From Ambrosia x helenae (Eukaryota > Streptophyta > Magnoliopsida > Asterales > Asteraceae), in the NCBI GenBank assembly GCA_030844895.1, contig CM061228.1, positions 31,567,651 through 31,631,650 of the forward strand: DNA of 64,000 nucleotides, in the 5' to 3' direction. Positions within the stretch are counted from its first letter, which is position 1, and each line of letters opens with the position of its first letter. Below are positions 47,772 to 58,111 of this stretch, piece by piece. Position numbers and translations under genes: made by a program. The notes under the pieces are model-generated. The model made no database searches. It was not told where the DNA came from and saw only the letters and a program-made list of their open reading frames with translations.

Positions 47772-50103
47772 CAATCTATAAGAGTTAGTTTTATTTAAAA
47801 AAAAAAAAAAAAAACAAATCATAAACTCATATGCCCCATTTCCTTTATTGTGATCGGAGCCCAAAAAGAAAGCCCAACTTCCCCCGCTTACTCGACTTGG
47901 TGCAGCAGCCCAACAAGAAGAATCTCGGCCCACCTTTGGACCGGCCCAAAAGACTTTCCCCTTCTTCTTTCTTTTTTCGAACAAGCAGACCACAAGGTTG
48001 ACTAGGGAAGTCTTCAAGTTTGACTATGCAATCAAGCATAATTTTTGGAAATTTTGACGCGATTAAACTATGAATTCTTGACTGACCATAAAGTTCGCTC
48101 GAAACCCACCAATCTTGGATGTGATTATAGCCTGTAACGAGGCCAACTCGGGTGAATTTTGACCGCACCATAGTTGAAATCCAAACCTTCCTTTATGGCA
48201 ACATCACTATAAATTAAACTCTCCTAATCAACCCTTCAGTCCGAAAACCAATACATTAATCCTAATTTCTGTTTCTCGCATTCATACGCAGCCCATCAAA
48301 GTTAGATGACTTTTGTTTTGACTCGCATACTTGGAAGAATTACAACGTTTGAGTCCAAATCAAACCACTATTGCTATTCGCCATCACTGTAAGATTATTT
48401 CCCCCCTATTAGTTTGCAGATTTAAATCGATTAGATGCATAGGGTTTCTTAGGGTCTTGTTTGGGGAAGATGAAGATGTCACGTATCCATTTAAAAACAA
48501 TTAGAAGCAAGTTCTAACACAAAACTGATGGTAGATCAGATGGTATATTTGGCGTGTGTTTATGAACCAGACTCGGGTATGAACCCGGGTTCGAGTCCCA
48601 CACACCGCATTTTTCGTTTTTCTTTCTTTTTTTCTTTTATTTAAATATTTAGATATATACATTTTAGTGTACAAGTTTTAGAATACGTTTAAAAATACCA
48701 AACAAGGTTTATAAATTCTACAAAAAATTATTTTATGTTATTCTAGTAGTAGAGTTTAACATACAATTTTTAGTTTTCCAAAAATTATTTATTTAATATA
48801 TATAATAAAATAATTCAAGTTTATTCAATTTTATTTATAAAATTCTATAAAAATATCAAAACGATTATATAAATTTCCACAAAAATTAACCTGAGTTTTT
48901 TATAACATTAAGCTTTTCTGAAATAATTTTTATTTCTGAAAAATCATTTATTTAATATTTTTAATCAATTTTTGATAGTTTTAATCATAAATAAATCATA
49001 ATAAATTCATTTTTCAATATTTTTGTGCCAAAATTTTATATATACTATTTCTGATTATTTGGAACAGAAATATAATTTTTAACCAAATAATTCTTTAATT
49101 TTAGAATTTTTAAATATTAAAGTTAAATTTTGGCAATTTGTGATAAATAGATTTAATATTCTATTTTTAAGAAAATAATTTTATAAAAATTATTTTTATA
49201 CTTTAAAACTCATTATTGTGACCATCTTAAATTCAAATTTTATAAAAAGACTTTTGTTTATTTATTTATTAAATTTCTCTTATTATTCAAACATTTTAAT
49301 TATTAAACAACCAAGCATTTATCCCCAATTCGAAGCCCTAGAATATAATTGTAGACTAGATAGACTTAGACATATTTATTACCTTGATTATAGGGTAATA
49401 CTTGGCGTTGTTGAGCAACACATATTCTATTTTCACGAGACATAACATTTTGCTAAGGTGAGTTTACATAGCCCCTTTTCTCTTTTACATTTTTGGGGTG
49501 AAACATGTTTAAACATTTTATACCATCATTTACTCATACTTACTTGTGATTCAATTACACTATCATTCTATCATTTGACTGTAACAAAAAGACATAGTAC
49601 AATCATTAACAATGATCAAGCTGCCTGTTTAGATTATAGCGCTATAGGTCTGACAAACCCATCCCCCCGCATAAATTCAGGGATGATCGATAACAGTAAC
49701 AACATTTAACTAACTTGCGAGTTAGTCATCAGTCGACACAAGTTTTGATTGTACAAAGACGCATTGTTACATGTCGGACTCATACTCTATCATTATACAA
49801 CTGTGATTGTTGTACAAACTATTATTATTTATCATATTTCAAAAAACCTATGTATTCTCACCAACTTTTTTTGACCCAAAATATTTTCAATTTAATGTGT
49901 TTCAGGTTCTACTTGCTTGAAGATTTGAGTTAATGCATGAAGATGTGTGCATAGTATTATTCCTTTTGATGTACGAATTCTTGTAGAACAATTGTATGTA
50001 ATTCATTTAAATCATTTAATGAAACTTATTATTCACCATGAGCTACTGAACAATCATCAATACGTGACATCCCGATGTTTCCGCCATCGGTTGGGGTGTT
50101 ACA
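47630..50103 (+). repeat. Gypsy4 3' LTR
   Basis: 2474 bp, close copy of the 5' LTR with scattered differences and a shorter AAT run. TATA box at 48208-48217, tRNA-like segment at 48531-48610. Confidence 0.92.
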
Positions 50104-53100
50104 ATCAGTTTCGTTAATAGGTATGAAACACGCCGACTTTGTCAACCTGTCGACAATCACCAAATCATATCATAACCACTTGGTGACTTCGGTAGCTTGG
50201 TGACAAAATCCATTGTGATTCGCTCCCACTTCCATTCTGGAACCTCTAGTTGTTGTAGGAGACCAGACGGCCTCTGATACTCCACCTTGACTTTAGCATA
50301 AGTCAAGCATTTACTCACGTAAGAAGCTATATCAACCTTCATGTTTGGCCACCAATAAAGTATCTTCAAATCCTGATACATCTTATCGGAGCCAGGGTGA
50401 ATAGAATATCGGGATTTGTGAGCTTTATCCAAGACAAGCTCGCGTAATCCCCCGAACAAGGGAACCTAAACACGTCCCGCGAAATAGTGTAAACCGTCGG
50501 TCCTGAGTTCAAGATGCTTGTCAGCACTGTGCATAGTTTCAGCTTTAAGGTTTTCCTCCTTCAAAGCTTCCAATTGTGCAGAACGGATTCGGTCAGGCAA
50601 TGAGGAATGAATGGTGAGCTGTAAAGCTCGGACACGACGAGGTTTCACAAACTCCTTCCTGCTCAAGGCGTCCGCCACAACGTTCGCTTTGCCAGGATGG
50701 TACTTGATAGCACAGTCATAATCGTTCAGGAGTTCAACCCAGTGACGCTGCCGCGCATGTTTAACTCCTTCTGGTCGAAAATATGCTGAAGACTCTTGTG
50801 ATCGGTGTATACTTCGCATTTGGTACCGTACAAGTAATGTCTCCAGATTTTCAACGCAAAGATCACCGCTCCCAGTTCCAAGTCATGAGTAGTATAGTTC
50901 TTCTCATGAACCTTGTGTTGACGAGAAGCATAGGCAATAACCTTCCCGCGTTGCATTAACACACAACCGAGACCACGAATAGAAGCGTCACAGTACACAA
51001 CGAAGTCATCCATACCCTCAGGTAAAGACAAGATAGGTGCAGAACAAAGTTTAAGCTTCAGCATCTGAAATGTTGATTCCTGTGGTTCACCCAAGTCAAA
51101 CTTTCGGTCTTTCTGGGTAAGAGTGGTGAGGGGTTGAGCGATCTTCAAAAATCTCTCAATGAAACGACGATAGTAATCCGCAAGACCTAGGAATTGTCGC
51201 ACCTCCGATGTCGTCTTTGGTGCTTCCCAGTCTTTAATAGCTTCGATCTTAGCCGGATCGACATGAATTCCCAGTTCATTAACCACATGCCTTAGGAATT
51301 GAACTTCACGTAACCAGAAATCACACTTTGAGAACTTAGCATACAACTGCTCCTGTCTCAACAGTTCCAAGACCAACCGTAAGTGTTCCTCATGATCCGT
51401 CTTGTTCTTAGAATAAACCAGAATATCATCAATAAACACGATGACGAATTTATCAAGGTAAGGTTTGCAAACACGGTTCATCAAGTCCATGAACACCGCC
51501 GGTGCGTTAGTGAGACCAAAAGGCATGACCAAGAACTCAAAATGGCCATAACGAGTGCGAAAAGCAGTCTTCTAGATGTCGTCTTCCTGGACGCGCAACT
51601 GGTGATAACCGACCGCAAATCAATCTTCGAGTAGTAACTAGAGCCCTGGAGCTGGTTAAAGAGATCATCAATGCGAGGGAGTGGGTAACGATTCTTGATG
51701 GTCACTTTGTTCAGCTCACGATAATCAATACACATGCGAAGACTTCCGTCCTTCTTCTTCACAAACAAAATAGGAGCTCCCCACGGGGAAGAACTCGGTC
51801 GGATGAAACCCTTTTCCAAGAGTTCCTGTAACTGGTTGGACAACTCTTGCATCTCGGAGGTGCAAGACGATACGGAGCCCGAGCAATAGGAGCTGCACCT
51901 GGAGTAAGATCAATGCCAAACTCAACCTGACGATGGGGAGGGAGACCAGGTAAATCATCAGGAAACCCATCGGGAAAATCACGGACCACCCGAATATCCT
52001 CAATCTTCTTCTCATCGTTAGTCGAAACATTGACAATTGCCAGAATGGCCGAACAACCCTTTCGTTTATACTTACGGGCTTTCATGCTAGAAATGATACT
52101 CAGCGGAGCACCGCTCTTCTCGCCATGAACCGAAAGTGTCTCTCCATCAGGGAGAGGGATCCGAATAATCTTTTCGAAACAAACGATCTCCGCACGATAC
52201 AACGATAACCAATCCATGCCGACAACGACATTAAAACTACCCAGGGGTACCGGCATAAGGTCAATGGGGAAAGACAAACCCGACAGTTCCAAGCGACATT
52301 TCCTAAGGGTGTGTCTCGCTTCGATTTTCTTACCATCAGCCAATTCTATTAACTACTTAGCCTCTAAAGGTGTGGGTACTATATCTAGCAATCGACTAAT
52401 ATCCATAGATACGAAACTCTTATCGGCACTAGAATCAAACAAGACAGAGACATAGCGATCATTAAGAAGGAACGTACCGGTAACTGTGTCTGGATCCTAC
52501 CTAGCCTCTGCAGACCCAATGACGAAAGCACGCACAGTCCTGCCGCCGCCTCCGTTGTTCCCGTTACCATTCCCGCCCCTCCCATTATCGCCCTGCTTCA
52601 GCTTAGAACATTCACGCTTGAAGTGTCCCGTGTCACCACAGTTGTAGCACCCCTGCCTTCCTGGAGTCCCCTAAGCAGCAGGAGCAGGAATAGCAGCAGG
52701 AGTCTGAGTTGAGGTAAGTGACACCCTGCAATCCTTAGCAAGATGCCCCAACTGATGGCATCAGTGACAGCGAGCCCGATCACAATTCCCAGAGTGGTGA
52801 TAACCACACTTGTAGCACTTGGGATGCTTCCCAACATACTCTCCCGACTTCTGCCCCGAAGAAGACCCAGACGAATCAAACTTCTTCGCCGGCTGAGATG
52901 GCGCTGTCACGACACTCTTCCCCACATTATCCCACTTTCTCTTGTTCCCCTCCGAACCCTTCGCAGTAGTACCCTTAGGAGGCAAAACACCTTCTGCCAC
53001 CTTCAGGTTAGTCATCCGATGAGCCGATCGAACAACTTCAGCTAGAGTGGGAAGATTCCCAGCAGCCACTAACCCTACAATCTCCGGCACTAACCTAGAT

Positions 53101-53547
53101 ACATAGTGCTCAATCCTCCTATACTCGGGTGTGTGCAAATCAGGGCACAACACCGCTAGCTCGTTCCTCCTCACAGTGTACTCCTCAATCTCGGACCCAA
53201 CCATCTTGTAACTCCAGACCTCATGTTCCAACTTCTGTACCTCCTCCCTCGGGCAGTACTCACTCCTCAACAGATGTACAAAATCCGCCCAAGCATAGCA
53301 ATAGCCTCTCCCAATCCCATGTTCTGGGCAGTAGCATTCCACCACGACAATGCAGGCCCCTCGAATGTCGCAGTAGCATACTTAACCCGGTCCCCAGCGG
53401 GACAGTTACACATAACGAACACAGATTCTACCTTCTCCAGCCGTCGGAGCAGTCCCACCGCTCCCTCAGTTCCATCGAAGTTATGGGGCTGGCAGTCCCG
53501 AAACTTCTTATAAGAGCACTGAGGTGGAGGTGGATTGATAGCAATAC

Positions 53548-53628
53548 CTGAAACACGATACACGAATAAAATACAAAAGAAAGAACATGACACCCAAGAA
53601 TGAGGTAAAGTCGACAGAATCAACTCAC
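53548..53628 (-). other. 81-bp GT-AG intron in Gypsy3 gag
   Basis: Donor GGTG|GTGAGTTG, acceptor GTGTTTCAG|GTATTGC, at the same codon as in Gypsy1 and Gypsy2. Being 81 bp with no stop, it happens to read through unspliced in this copy. Confidence 0.72.
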
Positions 53629-53812
53629 CACCCATGGCATTGATCCCAGCCTGGAAAGTAGCCATAGCCATGTTCACTTGCTGCTATAACAAGTTATTCA
53701 GTTCAGCTTGGGTCATGTTGATGTTACCACGACCACCGCCGCCAGCACGGCCACCGCCGCCAGCACGGTCGCCGCCGCCACCACGACGTCCACCACCACG
53801 AGCACCAGACAT

Positions 53813-54317
53813 GATCTAACAATCAAGAAATCGAGGGATTCAGATTCACCTCTAGTGTCAACCACTAGAAATTTTCAAGAGTTAACTTAGGGACAAATTC
53901 AGGACTGTACATCTAAACTCAAAGTCCATCGGGATTTTCATGCATTTCAGTTTATTATTTCATGTGAACACGAAATGATAAACTACTCTACATGGTCCTC
54001 CAAATGTACTCCTAGTCCAGACTCCGGTCACCGAATATCGTCGCCTAGTAACGTGTTACGATAGGTACAAGTGTAAGAAAGCATGTGTGTGCTAGAGTCA
54101 ACAAATTAGCTTCTTCCTCTTCAATCCCGAAGAAGAAGACAAGAGTAGGTAAGAACCCAAATAAAAGCGATGATGTAACACAGAAGTATGAAGATGACGT
54201 AAGGACACCCCAACAAAGTTAGTACGTATCCCACCAAGAGACTCAAAGTATGTGACCGTCTAGTGTGTGTGACTCGGCTATAGACCAGACTCTACATGCA
54301 GTCCTAGTTCACTATAT
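53813..54317 (-). other. Gypsy3 leader
   Basis: Untranslated, homologous to the reverse of 18521-19025 plus 35633-35725, which let me place the copia insertion site in Gypsy2. Confidence 0.8.
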
Positions 54318-54335
54318 CCATTGTCTCTGATACCA
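54318..54335 (-). other. Gypsy3 primer binding site (mutated)
   Basis: Reverse strand reads TGGTATCAGAGACAATGG, one base off Gypsy1 and Gypsy2. Confidence 0.88.
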
Positions 54336-55373
54336 ATCTGTCACACCCTCAAATTTCCACTTGCGGAGTTTTAACGCGAGGCGCATGATAAACCAGGATC
54401 CAAGTCAACGGTCACAATAAACAACACTATATGAAACACGTAAACTCAAAACTTGGTTATCAAACCATTAAACCATAGCAGAAGCATTTAAAGATTTAAT
54501 CAACAAGAAAACTGTATTCCAAAATATCCAAGACACTTATTTAAAATATGCGACTTAGCCTAGACGCCAATGCAGACCCGTGCGCCTAGTCCAACCGATG
54601 CTACCTTAGCGACCTAAGAAAACATGCCAAAAAGACGTCAACATATATATTGCTGGTGAGTTCATAGGTTTGTTCAATATGTTACCATGAATTACCAAAG
54701 CGTTACCATGTCCATACTATACCAATGTTACCAAGTACGCTAGCTAGGCGTATGTTTTATTACTACTACGTTTAGCAATGTTTAGCAATGTTCAGCCCGA
54801 ATGTTCAGCATGTTACCAATGTTACTAGTTCGAGACAATATGCGCCCGCCCGGCCCTCCAAGCCGACGAGTGGGACAGGTCACGCCCAATAGATCTATCC
54901 ACATTTCCGCCATTGTGCATCCCCGCACATTCATGGTTTTCCCCGGGACTTTAAAAGATCGTATAGCAATGCAAATTTAAAACCATAGTATGACATATGT
55001 TACCAAAATAGTTTAGCGCATGTTTTCTCGCCCAAAAGTTAAAGCAGTAAAAGTGGGGCCGTGAACTCACCTTAGGTTGCGTTCTTCAGTAAATAATAGA
55101 AGGCCAAGCCCTTGATAATCCCACTACCGGAGATCTATCAAAATGCTCACATAAGTGTTCTGACTAGTAACCATAAGGTTATCTAGTCCCCGATTGTCCA
55201 GATCGTGACCAAGTATGTTTTAAAATATGTTTAAGTGTTCAACAGACACACTAGACCGACCCGACATCCCGTTGGTGACTCATTACCCTAACTAATTAAG
55301 CACATATAGATTACACACAAGGTTCAAGCATAAAACACTTAGTTTGTATCAAAATTTCATTTTTGAATCAATA

Positions 55374-55524
55374 GGGTCAAACCAGGAAAATAAATCCACC
55401 TTCGACTGTTTGAAAGCCACATTTGACCCTTTTTAAACAGATTCGACCAAACTGTCCAGGTTCGACCCTAGGATCCCACATTCGACCACCCGATCGGTGG
55501 AATGTGCCCAGGTTCGACCCTGGC
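55374..55524 (-). promoter_or_regulatory. Gypsy3 5' LTR downstream TTCGACC array
   Basis: About seven TTCGACC-type copies, about 780 bp downstream of the TATA box in element sense. Confidence 0.6.
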
Positions 55525-56296
55525 AGAATATTTTTCCAAAAAACGCTTCAAAAACATACGAAAACATCCCGAAACATTATCAAACACAGCAGTTACGCAT
55601 AAATAATTTATCCCTACAAAACCCCACCAATTTTGCCCCAAAACCTATTCGTTTTAGTCCTTTCCCAAAATGGCAAAGATTATGGAAGTGTCACATCATG
55701 CATGTAATCTTTACCCAATTTGGAAACTTTTCAAAATCAATCCATAATTGTCTTAAAATGCTTAGTTTATCATGTAATTGAAACCCCCAATAGTTCTATT
55801 AATAATACCAACATGCAACAAGCCCTAGATTTAATAAAATCCCCAAATTAGACTTGATATCATCATCTATTTAATTATAACCTTCAATAATCCTAAACTA
55901 TCATCAATAGCAGCCCTAGATCATGTTTTAGCCTTAGCACAGCAGCAAATCGTTAAAACCACACATAATATCACATAACACATAATTAACATATGTTTAT
56001 TGATATGAAAACCTATGTTTAATGATAGGGTTTAGGTTTAGAAAGATGTTTAAAAGGTTTTTATTAACAAAAACATTCTTAGAACAGATCTGGACATTTA
56101 GGGTTAGATAAAAACTAATTAAAATACTTGAAAAAGGTTTAGAATTAAGAACACACCTTGGATTCTCGATTAGATGTTGTTGGTAGGTTAGATTATGAAA
56201 AAATAAGAGCAAAAACTCCTTCCTTAGTGATTAAAATCGTTTGAGAGTGTTTAGAGACGGTTAGGGTTTGTGAAATGGTGAAAAATGACAAAGTTT

Positions 56297-56488
56297 GGTA
56301 TTTATACTAGTCCACATTCGCCCATTTCACCTGGGCGAATGTACCCACGTTCGCCCCTTTCTCAGGGTTGAACGTACCCTATTTGGTCGAATGAAATTTT
56401 ATTATTTCCACATTCCAGGTTCGCCCCTTTAATAAGGGTTGAACCAAGATTATTTTCCAGGTTCGCCCCCACGCTGTGGTCGAACCTG
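56297..56488 (-). promoter_or_regulatory. Gypsy3 5' LTR core promoter and upstream array
   Basis: Intact TATA with TTCGCCC/GGTCGAA copies at 56313-56488. Confidence 0.6.
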
Positions 56489-57973
56489 GACCTATGTTTT
56501 TCTAGTTTTTGAGTTTGTCGTGTTTAACGCATTTTAACGCATCCTAACACATGAACATGCAACCTTAGTCTATGTTTAACATATTTATGCTTGGATGATT
56601 ATCTACACATCGTTTAAACACTTTTTGCATATAATCCACCATATAACAATTAATCAACACATAACACTTAATTAGTTTATGTAATTTCACCAACAACGGG
56701 ACCCGGTACTAGTGTACTCCTAAAACGACTCCCAATGATCCCCTAGATCATTGCACCCTGGACAATCCTATCCTGACCCGACTCAACTAACCTGGTTAGG
56801 TCCGTTTATAAATGTTTCCCGCAAAGGTAGACTTAGGTGTTACTAAAATGTTTAAGCCAAATATGTCGGGTGTCACAACGGATCACGATGGATTTTGTCA
56901 CCAAACTACCGAAGTCACCAAGTGGCTGCGATATGATTTGGGTGATTGTCGACAGGCTGACAAAATCGGCGCATTTCCTACCTATTAAGGAAACTGATGG
57001 GCTCGAGCGATTAGCTCGACTTTACCTTAAGGAGGTGGTGGTCTCTCGGCACAGGGTGCCTGTTTCTATTATCTCTGATCATGATTCTCGTTTTGCTTCG
57101 CGTTTCTGGAAGGCTCTACACAAGGCTTTGGGTACTCAGTTGGATATGAGTACGGCTTATCATCCGCAAACTTACGGTCAGAGTGAGCGGACGATTCAAA
57201 CCTTGGAGGACATGCTTCGGGCATGTGTTATCGATTTTGGCAAAGGTTGGGAGTGTCACCTACCATTGGTAGAGTTCTCTTACAATAACATTTACCACTC
57301 TAGTATCAAGGAAGCTCCATTCGAAGCTCTTTACGGACGAAAATGTCGATCTCTTCTTTGTTGGGCCAAGGTGGGTGAGAGTCAGCTCATTGGTCCGGAA
57401 CTGGTGTACGAAACTTCAGAGAAAATCGTATAAATTCGTAACCGTTTGGCAGCCGCACGAGATCGTCAGAAGAGTTATGCCGATCACCGTCGAAAACTTT
57501 TGGAGTTCCAGGTTGGGGACATGGTACTTCTGAAAGTTTCACCATGGAAGGGCGTCATACGCTTTGGAAAGCGTGGCAAGCTTAATCCTCGTTATGTCGG
57601 ACCGTTCGCAATCATGGAACAGATTGGACCGGTGGCATACAGACTTGACTTACCGGCGGAGCTCAGTAGTGTTTACAACGCCTTCCATGTGTCTAACTTG
57701 AAGAAGTGTTTGGCTTTCGAATCTCTTATTGTACCACTGGAAGAGATCGAGGTTGATGATCGTCTTCGCATTGTGGAGGAACCTGTTGAGATTCTTGACT
57801 ATAACATTCGTAGCCTTCGCTGGAGTAAAATCTGCATCGTTAAGGTTCGTTGGAACTCAAATCGTTGACCGGAGTTCACGTGGGAACGGGAGGATCAGAA
57901 GAAATCTAAGTATCCTCATCTTTTTCCGAAGCGTGCGTTCGAATTTAGGCATGTTACTGCTGAAGCTGAATGA

Positions 57974-58111
57974 ATCTCGAGGCGAGATTCCTTTCAACGT
58001 GGGGATGATGTAACAACCGGTAAATTTTCTTTTCGTTTCTTTCTTTTCGTCTCCGTCATTTTTGGACTTCGTGTAATTTTCGGGACGAAAATTCTTTCAA
58101 CGTGGGGATGA
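57974..58111 (+). other. Gypsy2 polypurine tract, present twice
   Basis: CTTTCAACGTGGGGATGATG occurs at 57991-58010 and again at 58094-58113, each followed by an LTR-like start (TGTAACA at 58009; TGTGACA at 58112). The second is the one used by this copy. Confidence 0.8.

Larger units (their letters stand above)
42687..50103 (+). mobile_element. Gypsy4: gag-only non-autonomous LTR retrotransposon (TR-GAG type)
   Basis: TSD ATCAG at 42682-42686 and 50104-50108. LTRs 42687-45173 and 47630-50103. Internal region is only 2456 bp: PBS, gag, 3' UTR minisatellite and polypurine tract. No protease, RT, RNase H or integrase is present, and there is no room for them. Such elements rely on enzymes of an autonomous partner. 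Its gag is itself broken here. Confidence 0.9.
41711..53812 (-). pseudogene. Gypsy3 gag-pol, broken and split by Gypsy4
   Basis: ATG at 53812; nonsense TAG early in exon 1 near 53690; 81-bp intron 53548-53628; gag and knuckle to about 52620; protease, RT and RNase H to about 50700; integrase to 42170 with Gypsy4 (42687-50103) inside it; chromodomain-like end at 41711. Further lesions seen: stops near 52676, 52499 and 50464, frameshifts near 53300, 51860, 51570, 50750 and 42040. All domains of a Tekay-like polyprotein can still be recognised. Dead copy. Confidence 0.88.
39293..56877 (-). mobile_element. Gypsy3: defective Tekay-like chromovirus nested in Gypsy2
   Basis: LTRs 39293-41572 and 54339-56877. 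The flanks are ACGTA (39288-39292) and ACGGA (56878-56882), a target duplication with one substitution; the Gypsy2 integrase frame is restored by removing the element. Internal sequence is in two blocks, 41573-42686 and 50104-54338, separated by Gypsy4. Minus orientation. Coding region has many stops and frameshifts. Confidence 0.9.
54339..56877 (-). repeat. Gypsy3 5' LTR
   Basis: 2539 bp. TATA box TATAAATACC (reverse of 56297-56306). Confidence 0.92.
35726..57973 (+). pseudogene. Gypsy2 gag-pol, broken and split by Gypsy3
   Basis: Exon 1 is 35726-35903 (Gly/Arg-rich N terminus, MTQEELNNL), then an 82-bp intron, then gag from 35986. A deletion/frameshift near 36690 removes part of the first Cys/His region; the frame goes on with CCHC (YNCGDMGHFKRDC), protease DSGAD (near 37080), RT with FIDD (near 38080) and RNase H. 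Stops: TAA at 38593, TAG at 38821. Gypsy3 interrupts the integrase between the HHCC zinc site and the first catalytic Asp (39293-56877). After it: stops TAA at 57431 and TGA at 57866; chromodomain-like C terminus to 57973. Dead copy. Confidence 0.9.
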
